A stretch of DNA of 64,000 nt from Rhodophyticola porphyridii (GCF_003688285.1 NZ_RCNT01000008.1:62001-126000), one strand, 5' to 3'. Shown: positions 26,665 through 35,954, numbered from the stretch's first letter. Numbers and translations: made by a program. Notes: a model not told the origin generated them from the letters alone.

Positions 26665-27387
26665 ATGGCATCCAGCGTGGAACATGTGCTTGCGGTCATC
26701 CGCCGGCAAATCCTCAACGGCGATCGACCGCCGGGGGAGAAGATTTCGGAAGCTGCGATTGCAGCCGAGCTTGGCGTGTCCCGAACACCCGCCCGCACGG
26801 CCCTTGCCGCATTGCAGGCCGAAGGTCTGATCGAAAAGCGGAAGGGTCGCGGATTCACGATCCGCTCGATCTCGACCGCGGATGTGGAAAAATCCATCGC
26901 CGTGCGCGCGGCGCTCGAGGCGCTTGCCGCCGCCACCATGGCGCAAACCGGGATGAGCCCCGAAGTGGAGGCAGACCTCTCGCGCTCCATCAAGATGTCC
27001 GAAGACATGCTGGCCGGCGATGGCCCCGTCGCATCACAGCTGGAACTTTATCAGGAGGCCAATATCCTGTTTCACGAAACGATCATGAAACGGTGCGGCA
27101 ACGAGTTGATCGCGCATACATTCGAGCGGATCGCGATGCTGCCCCTGACTTCGCTCGGGTCGCTCATGTTCAAGGCGACCGAGCCCAGACGGGAACGCAT
27201 GCGCCTGACCGTGGGCCACTCGCAACATGTCATCATCTTCGACGCGCTGAAGAAACGCGATGTTGCGCGCGCCGAGGCGATGATGCGCGAACACAGCCAT
27301 GCCGCACTCAATTACAGCGATCTCTTTGTGCGCGAAGTGGTCGTGGACGGCCCCGGGAAAAAACCGGAACTGGCATGGGACGACTGA
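26665..27387 (+). CDS. GntR family transcriptional regulator (FCD/FadR-type)
   Basis: A 240-residue regulator. N-terminal winged helix: LNGDRPPGEKISEAAIAAELGVSRTPARTAL, then GLIEKRKGRGFTIRSI. The all-helical C-terminal FCD domain shows the metal-ligand style residues in QEANILFHETIMKRCGN and GHSQHVIIFDALKKRDVARAEAMMREH. No good Shine-Dalgarno precedes the ATG. It is divergent from the dctPQM-OsmC operon and overlaps the SDR gene downstream by 13 bases, so it probably controls both sides in response to an organic acid. Confidence 0.9.
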   Translation: MASSVEHVLAVIRRQILNGDRPPGEKISEAAIAAELGVSRTPARTALAALQAEGLIEKRKGRGFTIRSISTADVEKSIAVRAALEALAAATMAQTGMSPEVEADLSRSIKMSEDMLAGDGPVASQLELYQEANILFHETIMKRCGNELIAHTFERIAMLPLTSLGSLMFKATEPRRERMRLTVGHSQHVIIFDALKKRDVARAEAMMREHSHAALNYSDLFVREVVVDGPGKKPELAWDD

Positions 27388-28115
27388 CCGGCAAGGCCGC
27401 CGTCATCACGGGCGGGGCCAAAGGCCTGGGCCTCGAGTTTGCCCGCGCGCTGATTGCGGAGGGGGCCGGGGTTCTGGTGGTCGACATTGCCGATGGCGCC
27501 GATGCGGAACAGGCGGGCGCGCATTTCATGCATGCCGATATCACCGGGGAGGGTGCGGCCGAGCGGATTGCGGACGCTGCGATGGATGCCTTCGGGCAGG
27601 TCGATATCCTGATCAACAATGCCGCCCTCTATGCCGGGCTGCCGATGGCGCGATATGACCGGATCGAGCCCGATCTGTGGGACGAGGTGATGAGGGTGAA
27701 TATCGGCGGGACCTGGCGGATGATTCGCGCTATCGGACCGCTGATGGAGAAACGCCGGCGCGGCAAGATCGTCAACATCACCTCCGGCACGGTGATGAAG
27801 GGTATGCCGGGAATGGCGCATTACGTCGCCTCCAAGGGAGCGCTCGCGGCGCTGACGCGGACCCTGTCGCGGGAGATGGGCGGAAACGGCGTCTGCGTGA
27901 ACTCTCTGGCGCCCGGGCTTACGCTGTCCTCCAGCATTCTGGAAAACGCGGCGCATATCGAGGCGACCCGCGACCGGGTGCTGGCTTCGCGGGCCATCAA
28001 ACGCGATGGCCAACCCGCGGATCTGATCGGCGCTCTGCTGTTCCTGTGTTCCGACGACAGCGACTTTGTGACCGGCCAGACCATCGCGGTGGATGGCGGA
28101 TCGGTAAACACATGA
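27375..28115 (+). CDS. Short-chain dehydrogenase/reductase
   Basis: A 246-residue classical SDR. Cofactor motif AAVITGGAKGLGLEFA (TGxxxGxG), structural NNAALY, the catalytic serine/tyrosine/lysine in NITSGTVMKGMPGMAHYVASKGAL (YxxxK) and the C-terminal GQTIAVDGGSVNT are present. Acidic VVDIADG after beta-2 points to NAD preference. The ATG was placed at 27375, inside the end of the GntR gene, because it gives the exact SDR N-terminus; the frame is open further upstream only as a shadow. It probably oxidises or reduces a metabolite of the compound imported by the adjacent TRAP system. Confidence 0.9.
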   Translation: MGRLTGKAAVITGGAKGLGLEFARALIAEGAGVLVVDIADGADAEQAGAHFMHADITGEGAAERIADAAMDAFGQVDILINNAALYAGLPMARYDRIEPDLWDEVMRVNIGGTWRMIRAIGPLMEKRRRGKIVNITSGTVMKGMPGMAHYVASKGALAALTRTLSREMGGNGVCVNSLAPGLTLSSSILENAAHIEATRDRVLASRAIKRDGQPADLIGALLFLCSDDSDFVTGQTIAVDGGSVNT

Positions 28116-28133
28116 GATTTTCGGGAGACCATC

Positions 28134-28934
28134 ATGACAGAAACCGACATCACGCCTGCCGTCGACCTCGCCAAAGCCGAGGCAGAGGTGGATCTGCCGC
28201 CGATCGGGGACCGCAGCAGATACGACGCGCTGATGCAGGTGATCCGCAACCGGGTGACCGTGCGCAAGTTCGACGCCGGTTTCGTGGTGCCGGAGGCGCA
28301 TTACGAACTGATTCTGGAAGCCGCCCGCCACGGCCCGTCAGGCGCCAACGCGCAACCCTGGCAGTACATCATCGTGCGCGACGCGGCGGTGAAACAGCAG
28401 ATCGCGGACTACTTCGTCGCCGAGCAACGGTTTCGCGCCAGGGCGAAGATGAAGTTTCCGACGCCGGACTATCGCGGGCTGGCCACGGCACCGGGATTTG
28501 TCGTGGTCTGTTCGGACATGCGGTGGGTCAATGCCTTTCCGGTACTGAATGACGGATCCGATCTGGACCGGATGTATCGCGAAAATGCGGAACGGATCTT
28601 GCTGCAATCGGTCGCCGCATCGACCATGTCGGCCCATCTGGCCGCGGCAGCACTGGGCTATAATGTCTGGTGGGTGACGGCCATCGGCCAGCAGGAGGCG
28701 CAGGAGGCTATGCGTCCTTTGCTGAATATACCCGAAGAGATCTCGGTCCTTGATATCTTTCTGTTCGGTCCCCCCGCGCAGTCGCCCTATAAACGCTGGC
28801 GCCGTCCGATCGAGGAAATCCTCCATCGGGACGAATACAATCGCGATCATTTCATGTCCGATGAGGATCTTGCGGAGTGGATAAGGACGCGCCGGCATCG
28901 GGTGATGTATCGCGATGCCTCCAAAATAGACTGA
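28134..28934 (+). CDS. Nitroreductase family protein
   Basis: A 266-residue FMN-dependent oxidoreductase of the nitroreductase/BluB superfamily. The FMN-binding arginines and loop are seen in RNRVTVRKFDAG and ARHGPSGANAQPWQYIIV; ENAERILLQSVAASTMSAHLAAAALGYN is the second conserved block. GGGAGA precedes the ATG, 18 bases after the SDR stop. The true substrate of such proteins is seldom a nitro compound; flavin-based reduction or dehydrogenation of the pathway intermediate is likely. BluB (which makes a vitamin B12 part) is an alternative but is less likely in this context. Confidence 0.85.
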   Translation: MTETDITPAVDLAKAEAEVDLPPIGDRSRYDALMQVIRNRVTVRKFDAGFVVPEAHYELILEAARHGPSGANAQPWQYIIVRDAAVKQQIADYFVAEQRFRARAKMKFPTPDYRGLATAPGFVVVCSDMRWVNAFPVLNDGSDLDRMYRENAERILLQSVAASTMSAHLAAAALGYNVWWVTAIGQQEAQEAMRPLLNIPEEISVLDIFLFGPPAQSPYKRWRRPIEEILHRDEYNRDHFMSDEDLAEWIRTRRHRVMYRDASKID

Positions 28935-29248
28935 CCGGGCGGCTTTTGGCGAGGAAACCCGCGGAACCGGTATCAATCTGTTCATTCGGGACAATAAATC
29001 AGTCAGGGCTTCCGCATATCGCATTCAGGTGCTTAGATACCGGAAGTTCGATGTCCGACATCGAAAAGTGTTTGTTCCGATTCTGGTCTTGCGTGACAAC
29101 CATGTAGGAGTTTTTCCGCCGAAAGCGGAAATGACGCAACGTATACTAGTGTGTGAACCGCAGGTTTCGCGGAAATACCGGGATCAAGTCGAGGCCACAA
29201 ACCGGCAGAGTCCGGAAACGCCCGGCGACCACCAACAGGGAGACCCAA
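28935..29248. other. Intergenic region before the Opp operon, two inverted repeats
   Basis: This stretch of about 310 bases holds no convincing gene. It contains a perfect 19-bp inverted repeat (29047-29065) and a second repeat, TTTCCGC (29113-29119) with GCGGAAA (29125-29131), which leaves a five-base loop. The oligopeptide importer's promoter must be here; TATACT at about 29140 could be its -10 element. Confidence 0.6.
29047..29065. promoter_or_regulatory. Perfect 8-bp inverted repeat, operator or hairpin
   Basis: TTCGATGT and ACATCGAA flank a CCG centre. It is 110 bases beyond the nitroreductase stop and 184 bases before the binding-protein gene. There is no T-run directly after it, so an operator is at least as likely as a terminator. 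Confidence 0.5.
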
Positions 29249-30874
29249 ATGACGAGACTTAGCCTTCTGACCACATCCACCATTCTGACGTTTGCGCTTG
29301 GCAGCACGGCCTGGGCGCAGGCGACGCACCCGGTAACCGGCGAAACGCTGGCCGAGGACCAAACCTTTCAATACCGCCTGCTGGATCAGTTCCCCTCCAT
29401 CGATCCGCAATTGATCGAGGAAACCGCCGGCGGGCACGTCGCGCGCCAGTTGTTCGAGGGGCTGCTGACGCAAAACGCCGATGGCACCCTGCGCCCGGGC
29501 GTGGCCGAAAGCTGGTCCTCCGAAGACAACCAGACCTGGGTTTTCAATCTTCGTGAAGATGCCCGCTGGTCCAACGGCGACCCGGTGACGGCACAGGATT
29601 TCGTTGCCTCCTGGCAGCGTGCGGCCGACCCGGCCACCGCCTCCGAATACGCCTGGTATGTCGAACTGAGCCAGATCAGCAACTCCGCCGCCGTCATCGC
29701 GGGCGAAGTCGGCCCGGAAGAGCTTGGCGTCCGCGCCATCGATGACCGCACGCTTGAGGTCACGCTGTCCCAGCCTCTGCCCTATTTCCCGCAGATGACT
29801 GTCCATTACACCTTCATGCCCAGCCACCAACCGTCGGTTGAAGAGCACGGCGCGGCATGGACAGCGCCCGAGAACATCGTCTCCAACGGTGCCTATATGC
29901 TGGACGAGATTGCGGTGAACGAATTCTTCCGGCTGGTTCCGAACCCGGAATACTGGGGAGCCGAGAATGTGATCATCACAGAGGTTACCGGATACATCAT
30001 CAACGATGCCAGCCAGGCCCTGACGCGCTTTCAGGCCGGCGAGTTCGACATGATGGACGATCTGCCCGCAGGCAGCTATCCGCGTCTCGAAGCCGAGATG
30101 CCCGATGTTGCGCATTCGGTCCCGCGTCTGTGTTCCTACTACTATGCGATCAACCAGTCCGAAAGCGGGCACGAGGCACTTCAGGACCGGCGCGTTCGCA
30201 CCGCTCTCAGCCTTATGATCGACCGCGAAGTCATCACCGATCAGGTGTTGCAGGCCGGTCAGGCACCTGCCTTCAACTTCACGCACTGGGCGACCGCAGG
30301 TTTTGAGATGCCCGAAATTGAATATGCCAGCTGGACCCAGGAAGAGCGGATGGCACATGCGATGGAATTGATGACAGAGGCCGGGTACGGCCCCGACAAC
30401 CCGATCGAGCTGAACCTGATCTACAACACCTCGGAAAACCATCGCCAGATCGCGACGGTCATCAGCCAGATGTGGCGCCCCCTGGGTGTGAGCACCGTGC
30501 TGAACAACTTCGAATGGCAATCCTATCTGGAGATCAGGGGCAACCAGAACTTCGACGTCGCCCGCTCGGCCTGGTGCGGGGATTACAACGAGGCGTCGAC
30601 CTTCCTCGACCTGCTGACCTCGAACAACTCCAACAACGACGGCAAATACGCCAATGACGAGGTCGACCGGCTGATGGCGGAAAGTGTCACCATGGCCGAT
30701 CCGCAGCCGAATTACACCGCGGTCGAGCAGATCCTGTCTGAGGACATGGCGATCATCCCGATCTACCATTACACGCAGAACTTCGTGCTGGATCCGACGA
30801 TCCGGAACTGGCCGATGGAGAACGTGGAAAACAACTGGTACGTCCGCGATATCTACCGCGTCGCAGCAGAATAA
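29249..30874 (+). CDS. oppA: Peptide ABC transporter substrate-binding protein
   Basis: A 541-residue SBP family 5 receptor. A signal peptide (LSLLTTSTILTFALGSTAWAQA) is followed by the conserved TFQYRLLDQFPSIDPQLIEETAGGHVARQLFEGLL, and YDFVASWQRAADP-like block (TAQDFVASWQRAADPATASEYAWYV). This matches OppA/MppA of the E. coli type closely in layout. The ATG at 29249 follows AACAGGGAGACCCAA. It leads a five-gene importer and is followed by a very strong hairpin, so it is probably made in excess over the membrane parts. Substrate: oligopeptides or murein peptides. Confidence 0.93.
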   Translation: MTRLSLLTTSTILTFALGSTAWAQATHPVTGETLAEDQTFQYRLLDQFPSIDPQLIEETAGGHVARQLFEGLLTQNADGTLRPGVAESWSSEDNQTWVFNLREDARWSNGDPVTAQDFVASWQRAADPATASEYAWYVELSQISNSAAVIAGEVGPEELGVRAIDDRTLEVTLSQPLPYFPQMTVHYTFMPSHQPSVEEHGAAWTAPENIVSNGAYMLDEIAVNEFFRLVPNPEYWGAENVIITEVTGYIINDASQALTRFQAGEFDMMDDLPAGSYPRLEAEMPDVAHSVPRLCSYYYAINQSESGHEALQDRRVRTALSLMIDREVITDQVLQAGQAPAFNFTHWATAGFEMPEIEYASWTQEERMAHAMELMTEAGYGPDNPIELNLIYNTSENHRQIATVISQMWRPLGVSTVLNNFEWQSYLEIRGNQNFDVARSAWCGDYNEASTFLDLLTSNNSNNDGKYANDEVDRLMAESVTMADPQPNYTAVEQILSEDMAIIPIYHYTQNFVLDPTIRNWPMENVENNWYVRDIYRVAAE

Positions 30875-30880
30875 TGAACA

Positions 30881-30920
30881 GCCGGGGCGGGTGATCCGAC
30901 CCGCCCCGGCGCTTCGTTTT
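30881..30920 (+). terminator. Strong hairpin between oppA and oppB, partial terminator or stabiliser
   Basis: GCCGGGGCGGGT (30881-30892) pairs perfectly with ACCCGCCCCGGC (30899-30910) around a six-base loop, followed by GCTTCGTTTT. This is a 12-bp GC-rich stem. The short T-run suggests partial termination; the next gene starts only 15 bases after the stem. Confidence 0.75.
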
Positions 30921-30924
30921 CCAG

Positions 30925-31848
30925 ATGTTCACATTCATCTTCAAACGCCTTCTGATCGCGATACCGGTTCTGCTGATCCTGATCGTGGGCACTTTCATCC
31001 TGATGTATGCCGCCCCCGGCAGCCCGTTCGCCACCGAGCGTGGCGTACCGCCCGCGGTTTTGGCCAATCTTGAGCGCCAATACGGGCTGGACCAGCCGTT
31101 TCACGTTCAGATCTGGCGCTATATCTGGGGCATCGTCAGCGATTTCGATTTCGGCCCGTCCTTCATCTACCGCGACCAGGATGTGAACGACCTGATCGCG
31201 CAGGGTTTCCCGGTGACGCTGACCTACGGGTTCTGGAGCTTTGTGGTCGCCGTGCTGGTTGGGGGGACCCTCGGTATCATCGCCGCGATCCGTCACAACA
31301 CCTGGCTGGATTATCTGGCTGTCGGCATCTCCATCGGCGCGCAGGTTCTGCCCAACTTCGTGCTGGCGCCGATCCTGGTGCTGATCTTCACGCTCTGGCT
31401 CGGCTGGTTACCGGGCGGCGGCTGGCAGGGCGGGCAGATCGAATATGTGATCCTGCCGGTCATCGCGCTCTCGACCAGCTTCATGGCTTCCATCGCGCGG
31501 ATCGCGCGTGCCTCGATGCTGGAAGTGCTGACCTCGAACTTCATCCGCACGGCCCGGGCCAAGGGCCTGCCGATGCGCCGGATCGTGCTGCGCCATGCCC
31601 TGAAACCCGCGCTTCTGCCCGTCATCTCCTATCTGGGTCCCGCATTCGTGGGGATGATCACCGGATCGGTGGTGATCGACATCTATTTCTCCACCGGCGG
31701 CATCGGGCAGTTCTTCGTCGCCTCCGCGCTGAACCGCGATTACGGGGTGATGATGGGCATTACCGTTCTTCTTGGCACGCTTACGATCTTCTTCAACCTC
31801 GTGGTCGATATCCTCTACGCCTGGATCGACCCGAAAATCCGGTATTAG
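30925..31848 (+). CDS. oppB: Peptide ABC transporter permease (OppB/DppB type)
   Basis: A 307-residue inner-membrane permease. The N-terminal FKRLLIAIPVLLILIVGTFILMYAAPGSPF and the EAA loop IRTARAKGLPMRRIVLRHALKPALLPVI, which contacts the ATPase, are clear; five to six helices are visible. No Shine-Dalgarno sequence is seen between the upstream hairpin and the ATG, so its translation may be weak or depend on coupling. Followed by oppC after four bases. Confidence 0.93.
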   Translation: MFTFIFKRLLIAIPVLLILIVGTFILMYAAPGSPFATERGVPPAVLANLERQYGLDQPFHVQIWRYIWGIVSDFDFGPSFIYRDQDVNDLIAQGFPVTLTYGFWSFVVAVLVGGTLGIIAAIRHNTWLDYLAVGISIGAQVLPNFVLAPILVLIFTLWLGWLPGGGWQGGQIEYVILPVIALSTSFMASIARIARASMLEVLTSNFIRTARAKGLPMRRIVLRHALKPALLPVISYLGPAFVGMITGSVVIDIYFSTGGIGQFFVASALNRDYGVMMGITVLLGTLTIFFNLVVDILYAWIDPKIRY

Positions 31849-31852
31849 ACCC

Positions 31853-32770
31853 ATGCTCGCAACCAGAGCCATCGCCGACCAACTGGCCCACAAAGACGCC
31901 GTCAAAGGGCGGTCTTTGTGGGCGGATGCGCGCACCCGGTTCTTTCGCAACAAGGCAGCCGTCGGCGGTTTGATCGTTCTGCTTCTGGTCGGCCTCTTCG
32001 CCGTGATCGGACCTTTCGTCGCGCCCTGGGACTATGAGGAGATCGACTGGTCCGTGCTCGGCCGCGTCGCCGAGGCGGGGCGTCCATCGCTGGAGACCGG
32101 TCATTGGTTCGGCACCGATCCTTTGGGCCGGGACTTGTTCGCGCGTACCGTGCAGGGCACGCAGATCTCGCTCATGGTGGGGATCGTGGGCGCTTTCATC
32201 GCGGTCATCGTGGGCACGTTTTACGGTGCGGTCGCCGGGTATTTCGGGGGCCGCGTGGATAATGTGATGATGCGCATCGTCGATGTGCTGATGTCGATCC
32301 CCTACATGTTCGTGCTGATCCTGCTACTAGTGGTCTTCGGGCGCTCCATGCTGATGCTGTTCATCGGGATCGGGCTGGTCAGCTGGCTGGACATGGCGCG
32401 GATCGCGCGCGGCCAGACGCTGACGCTACGCAACAAGGAGTTCGTGGAGGCCGCCGTAGCGACGGGCGTCGGGCCCTTCACAATTATCCTGCGCCATATC
32501 GTGCCCAATCTTCTGGGCGTGGTGATTGTCTATGCGACGCTGCTGGTCCCCTCCATGATCATCTACGAAAGCTTCATCAGCTTTCTGGGCCTTGGGGTGC
32601 AGGAACCGCTGACAAGCTGGGGCGCGCTGATCAGCGAGGGCTCCGGAGAGATGGTTAACGGGACGCTCTGGATGCTGCTGGTCCCGCTGTTTTTCTTTGT
32701 CGTAACGCTCTTCGGCTTCTTCTTCGTCGGCGACGGGCTGCGCGATGCGCTCGATCCGAAGGATCGGTGA
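31853..32770 (+). CDS. oppC: Peptide ABC transporter permease (OppC/DppC type)
   Basis: A 305-residue permease. The N-terminal cytoplasmic segment and the OppC signature SLWADARTRFFRNKAAVGGLIVLLLVGLFAVIGPFVAP are typical; FGTDPLGRDLFARTVQGTQISLMVGI and the EAA loop EFVEAAVATGVGPFTIILRHIVPNLLG follow. The ATG at 31853 lies four bases after the oppB stop; a longer reading frame into oppB was rejected. Forms a heterodimer with OppB. Confidence 0.93.
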   Translation: MLATRAIADQLAHKDAVKGRSLWADARTRFFRNKAAVGGLIVLLLVGLFAVIGPFVAPWDYEEIDWSVLGRVAEAGRPSLETGHWFGTDPLGRDLFARTVQGTQISLMVGIVGAFIAVIVGTFYGAVAGYFGGRVDNVMMRIVDVLMSIPYMFVLILLLVVFGRSMLMLFIGIGLVSWLDMARIARGQTLTLRNKEFVEAAVATGVGPFTIILRHIVPNLLGVVIVYATLLVPSMIIYESFISFLGLGVQEPLTSWGALISEGSGEMVNGTLWMLLVPLFFFVVTLFGFFFVGDGLRDALDPKDR

Positions 32771-32799
32771 TGACACGTTTCCCGAAGGATCAATAACGA

Positions 32800-33765
32800 A
32801 TGCCGCTTTTGGAAGTCACCGACCTGACGGTCAGCTTCGATACGCCCGATGGCATCGTGCGCGCCGTCAACGGAATGAGCCTTACGCTGGAGCCCGGCGA
32901 CAAGCTTGCGATTGTCGGCGAAAGCGGCTCCGGCAAGACGCAGCTGGCTTTCGGCATCCTCGGTCTGCTGGCCAAGAACGGCAAAGCCGAGGGAAGCGTG
33001 CAGTTCAACGGCCAGGAAATCCTCAACCTGCCGGAATCGAAGCTGAACCGGATCCGCGCCAACGAGATCGCGATGATCTTTCAGGACCCGATGACCTCGC
33101 TGAACCCCTATATGCGGGTCGGGGACCAGATGGCCGAGGTTCTGATGCTGCATCAGAGCAAATCCAAGCATGACGCGCTGGAGGAAAGCGCCGCCATGCT
33201 GGACGCGGTGCGCATTCCCGATGCCCGGTCGCGTCTGCGGATGTATCCGCACGAGTTTTCCGGCGGGATGCGGCAGCGGATCATGGTGGCGATGGCGCTT
33301 TTGTGCCGTCCGAAACTGCTGATCGCCGACGAGCCGACGACGGCGCTGGATGTGACCGTACAGGCCCAGATCATGGAACTGATGGCCGATGTGCAGCGCG
33401 ATTTCGGCACGGCGCTTGTGCTGATCACCCATGATCTGGCGATCGTGGCGGGCACCTGCGCCGAAACGCTGGTGATGTATGGCGGGCAGGTGATGGAACG
33501 CGGGCCCACCGATGATGTATTCGAGGCGCCGGCCCATCCCTATACCCTTGGCCTTCTGAAGGCGGTGCCACGGCTCGATGTGCCGCAGCCTTCGCTTGAG
33601 ACCATTCCGGGCGATCCGCCGGATCTGACCGATCTGCCGCCGGGCTGTCCGTTCAGCCCACGCTGTCCGCTGTCCCACGACCCCTGCACGAAAACCATGC
33701 CCCCGTTGGAGGCGTTCGACACCGGACGGTTCAGGGCCTGTCATGCCAGCCGGGAGGCGCTGTAA
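32800..33765 (+). CDS. oppD: Peptide ABC transporter ATP-binding protein (OppD)
   Basis: A 321-residue ATPase. Walker [15 protein letters not shown], signature [16 protein letters not shown], Walker [17 protein letters not shown] and the H-loop [13 protein letters not shown] are intact. The C-terminal oligopeptide-transporter domain has the cysteine-rich [15 protein letters not shown], which in OppD/DppD proteins holds an iron-sulphur cluster. CGAAGGATCAATAACG precedes the ATG. It overlaps oppF by one base (TAATG). Confidence 0.94.
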   Translation: MPLLEVTDLTVSFDTPDGIVRAVNGMSLTLEPGDKLAIVGESGSGKTQLAFGILGLLAKNGKAEGSVQFNGQEILNLPESKLNRIRANEIAMIFQDPMTSLNPYMRVGDQMAEVLMLHQSKSKHDALEESAAMLDAVRIPDARSRLRMYPHEFSGGMRQRIMVAMALLCRPKLLIADEPTTALDVTVQAQIMELMADVQRDFGTALVLITHDLAIVAGTCAETLVMYGGQVMERGPTDDVFEAPAHPYTLGLLKAVPRLDVPQPSLETIPGDPPDLTDLPPGCPFSPRCPLSHDPCTKTMPPLEAFDTGRFRACHASREAL

Positions 33766-34790
33766 TGAGCAACATCCTGATGCAGGTCGAGAACCTCAGC
33801 GTCACCTTCGGGATCCCGCGCCGGGGTGGCTGGCCATGGACGCCGCCGGACCAGCTACAGGCGGTCTCCAACGCCTCGGTCATATTGAAGGAGGGGGAGA
33901 CGCTTGGCCTTGTGGGCGAAAGCGGCTCAGGCAAATCGACGCTTGCCCGGGCCATCGTGGGCACCGTTCCGGTAAGCGGCGGCCGGGTGCTGTGGAAAGG
34001 CAAGGACATGGTCGGGCTGTCGGCCGCCGAGACCCGCGCCCATGGCCGCCACGTGCAGATGGTCTTTCAGGACCCTCTCGCGGCGCTGAACCCACGGATG
34101 ACCGTGGGCCAGGTCGTGGCAGAACCGCTGGTTACGCATTTCCCGGATCTGAGCAAATCCGAAGTGCGGGACAAGGTCGGCGCGATGATGGAACGGGTGG
34201 GCCTGCTGCCCGCGCTGGTCAACCGCTATCCGCATGAGTTTTCCGGCGGGCAGTGTCAGCGGATCGGCATCGCGCGGGCGCTGATAACCGAACCGGAACT
34301 GGTGGTCTGCGACGAACCGGTCAGCGCGCTTGACGTGTCGGTGCAGGCGCAGGTGGTGAACCTGTTGCAGGATCTGCAACGCGACATGGGTCTGTCCCTG
34401 CTGTTCATCGCCCATGATCTGAGCGTGGTCCGCCATATCTCGAACCGGATTGCGGTGATGTATCTGGGGCGGATCGTCGAGACGGCCGAAGCCGGCGAGT
34501 TGATCGCCAATCCCCGCCATCCCTATACCAAGGCGCTGATCTCCTCGGTTCCGATCCCGTCTCCGAAGGCTGAACGCGCGCGGCATCGCCCCGTGCTGGA
34601 AGGCGAACTTCCCTCCCCGCTCGCCCCGCCCTCGGGATGTGTGTTCCGCACACGCTGCCCGATTGCGCGTCCCGACTGCGCGGAGGTGCGGCCCGAATTG
34701 CTGGAAGTCGCCAACGGACACATGGTTGCCTGCCCGCATCATGACGATGCCGCAAATGCGGATCAGCGACCTGCCGAAAGCGTCAACTGA
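33765..34790 (+). CDS. oppF: Peptide ABC transporter ATP-binding protein (OppF)
   Basis: A 341-residue ATPase, partner of OppD. Walker A GESGSGKSTLARAIVG, signature EFSGGQCQRIGIARAL, Walker B LVVCDEPVSALDVSVQ and the C-terminal GCVFRTRCPIARPDC cysteine motif are seen. An N-terminal segment (RRGGWPWTPPDQLQAVSNAS) places a short insert before the core, common in OppF. Last gene of the operon; 80 bases separate it from the convergent DUF1513 gene, with a short imperfect hairpin (ATCCCG at 34834, CGGGAT at 34855). Confidence 0.94.
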   Translation: MSNILMQVENLSVTFGIPRRGGWPWTPPDQLQAVSNASVILKEGETLGLVGESGSGKSTLARAIVGTVPVSGGRVLWKGKDMVGLSAAETRAHGRHVQMVFQDPLAALNPRMTVGQVVAEPLVTHFPDLSKSEVRDKVGAMMERVGLLPALVNRYPHEFSGGQCQRIGIARALITEPELVVCDEPVSALDVSVQAQVVNLLQDLQRDMGLSLLFIAHDLSVVRHISNRIAVMYLGRIVETAEAGELIANPRHPYTKALISSVPIPSPKAERARHRPVLEGELPSPLAPPSGCVFRTRCPIARPDCAEVRPELLEVANGHMVACPHHDDAANADQRPAESVN

Positions 34791-34870
34791 CGCAAACGCG
34801 GCCGTGCCGTCGTTCTCTGCCCGTGCGCTTGCCATCCCGTTGGCGGGGACCCGGCGGGATGCCGCGCGCG

Positions 34871-35953
34871 CTAAGTCAGGCTGACCAGATGGTTGTCCCA
34901 CTGGAGTGCGTCGTGGCGCGTTCGGGTCACCGACCGACCAGCGACTGTCAGGATATCCCCACCGCCCGTAGAGGCGACGAAGCCCCCCGGCGCCGGGCCC
35001 AGACCGCAGACATCGGCCGCCGCGACCGCCCCCAGAAACCCGCCGCTCTCGCCGTCAAACCGGTGGATCGCGCCACCACGTGGAGATGTGATAGCGATCT
35101 CGGCACCGTTTCCGGAGAAGCTGACACTGCCGGCATAGCCCCGCAGACCACGCTGGATTTCCCACGGGGCTTCAAGCAGTTGCGGCGCTCCGTCGCCCAA
35201 CCGGTGAAGCAGCAGAAGAGGCGGGTAGATCGTCTCCGCGCCCTGCCACTGCATCGCTGCCGCCACAAACCCGTCAGGACGGATCGACAGGTGCCGGATC
35301 GAGTTCAGACGCTGCGCTTCCGGCAGCTCGATCTGATCCAGCACCGCGCCACGGTCGTCCAGATAGGTGAGGTTGGCGCGCATAGTCGGAAGGTTGAGCT
35401 TGGCCCGGCCGCTATCGGGGTGGGTGGCGATGCCGCCATTGGCAACGACAAGCGCGTCGGAGCCCGGCAGACGCCGCAGATCATGCGGACCAACTCCACC
35501 AGACGGCATGTCGCCAATGCGCGCGTAACCTGAGCCCGCATCCCAGATGCCGATCCGGCCTTCGAGCGTCTCAAGATCGTTTTCGGTCGTGTAAAGCCGT
35601 CCGCCATCGGCGGAAAAGGTACCATGACCGTAGAAATGGCGGCCGGGCGGTGCGGCGAGCCGCGCCGTATGCACCCCTGTCCCACAATCGATCACATCGG
35701 CGAATGTGCCCGGGCGGCGGGCGAAGGCCACCGCCTGAGGATAGTGAGGATGGGCGGCGGCGGCATGGCCCCGGCCGGGCAGCGGAAGCGAAAAGACAAG
35801 ATGCCCGTCCGGGGTGAGCCCGCAAAGCCGATAGGTGCCGTCGGTTGCCCGCGCGGCGGACAGGTAACCGGGATCGCCCACATCGGCCCAGCTAGCCCGG
35901 GACACCGATGCCGCGGCGAGGATACCGGCAAGGAACGCTCTGCGCGACGGCAT
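34871..35953 (-). CDS. DUF1513 domain protein (exported beta-propeller)
   Basis: A 360-residue protein. Its N-terminus SRRAFLAGILAAASVSRASWA looks like a Tat-style or Sec signal with twin arginines. The rest has repeated short blades (HPHYPQAVAFARRPG, GHGTFSADGGRLYTTEND, GPHDLRRLPGSDALVVANGG, SIRHLSIRPDGFVAAAMQWQG), a beta-propeller of the DUF1513 type. The ATG at 35953 was chosen over longer in-frame extensions that run into the next gene. Last of the imelysin/di-heme operon, one base after the upstream stop. DUF1513 proteins are recurrent partners of imelysins, with no proven biochemical activity. Confidence 0.85.
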   Translation of the reverse strand: MPSRRAFLAGILAAASVSRASWADVGDPGYLSAARATDGTYRLCGLTPDGHLVFSLPLPGRGHAAAAHPHYPQAVAFARRPGTFADVIDCGTGVHTARLAAPPGRHFYGHGTFSADGGRLYTTENDLETLEGRIGIWDAGSGYARIGDMPSGGVGPHDLRRLPGSDALVVANGGIATHPDSGRAKLNLPTMRANLTYLDDRGAVLDQIELPEAQRLNSIRHLSIRPDGFVAAAMQWQGAETIYPPLLLLHRLGDGAPQLLEAPWEIQRGLRGYAGSVSFSGNGAEIAITSPRGGAIHRFDGESGGFLGAVAAADVCGLGPAPGGFVASTGGGDILTVAGRSVTRTRHDALQWDNHLVSLT

Positions 35954-35954
35954 G

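Noticed and set aside
28338-29024. Antisense reading frame over the nitroreductase
   Set aside because: A shadow of a high-G+C gene; no ribosome site and no protein family pattern.
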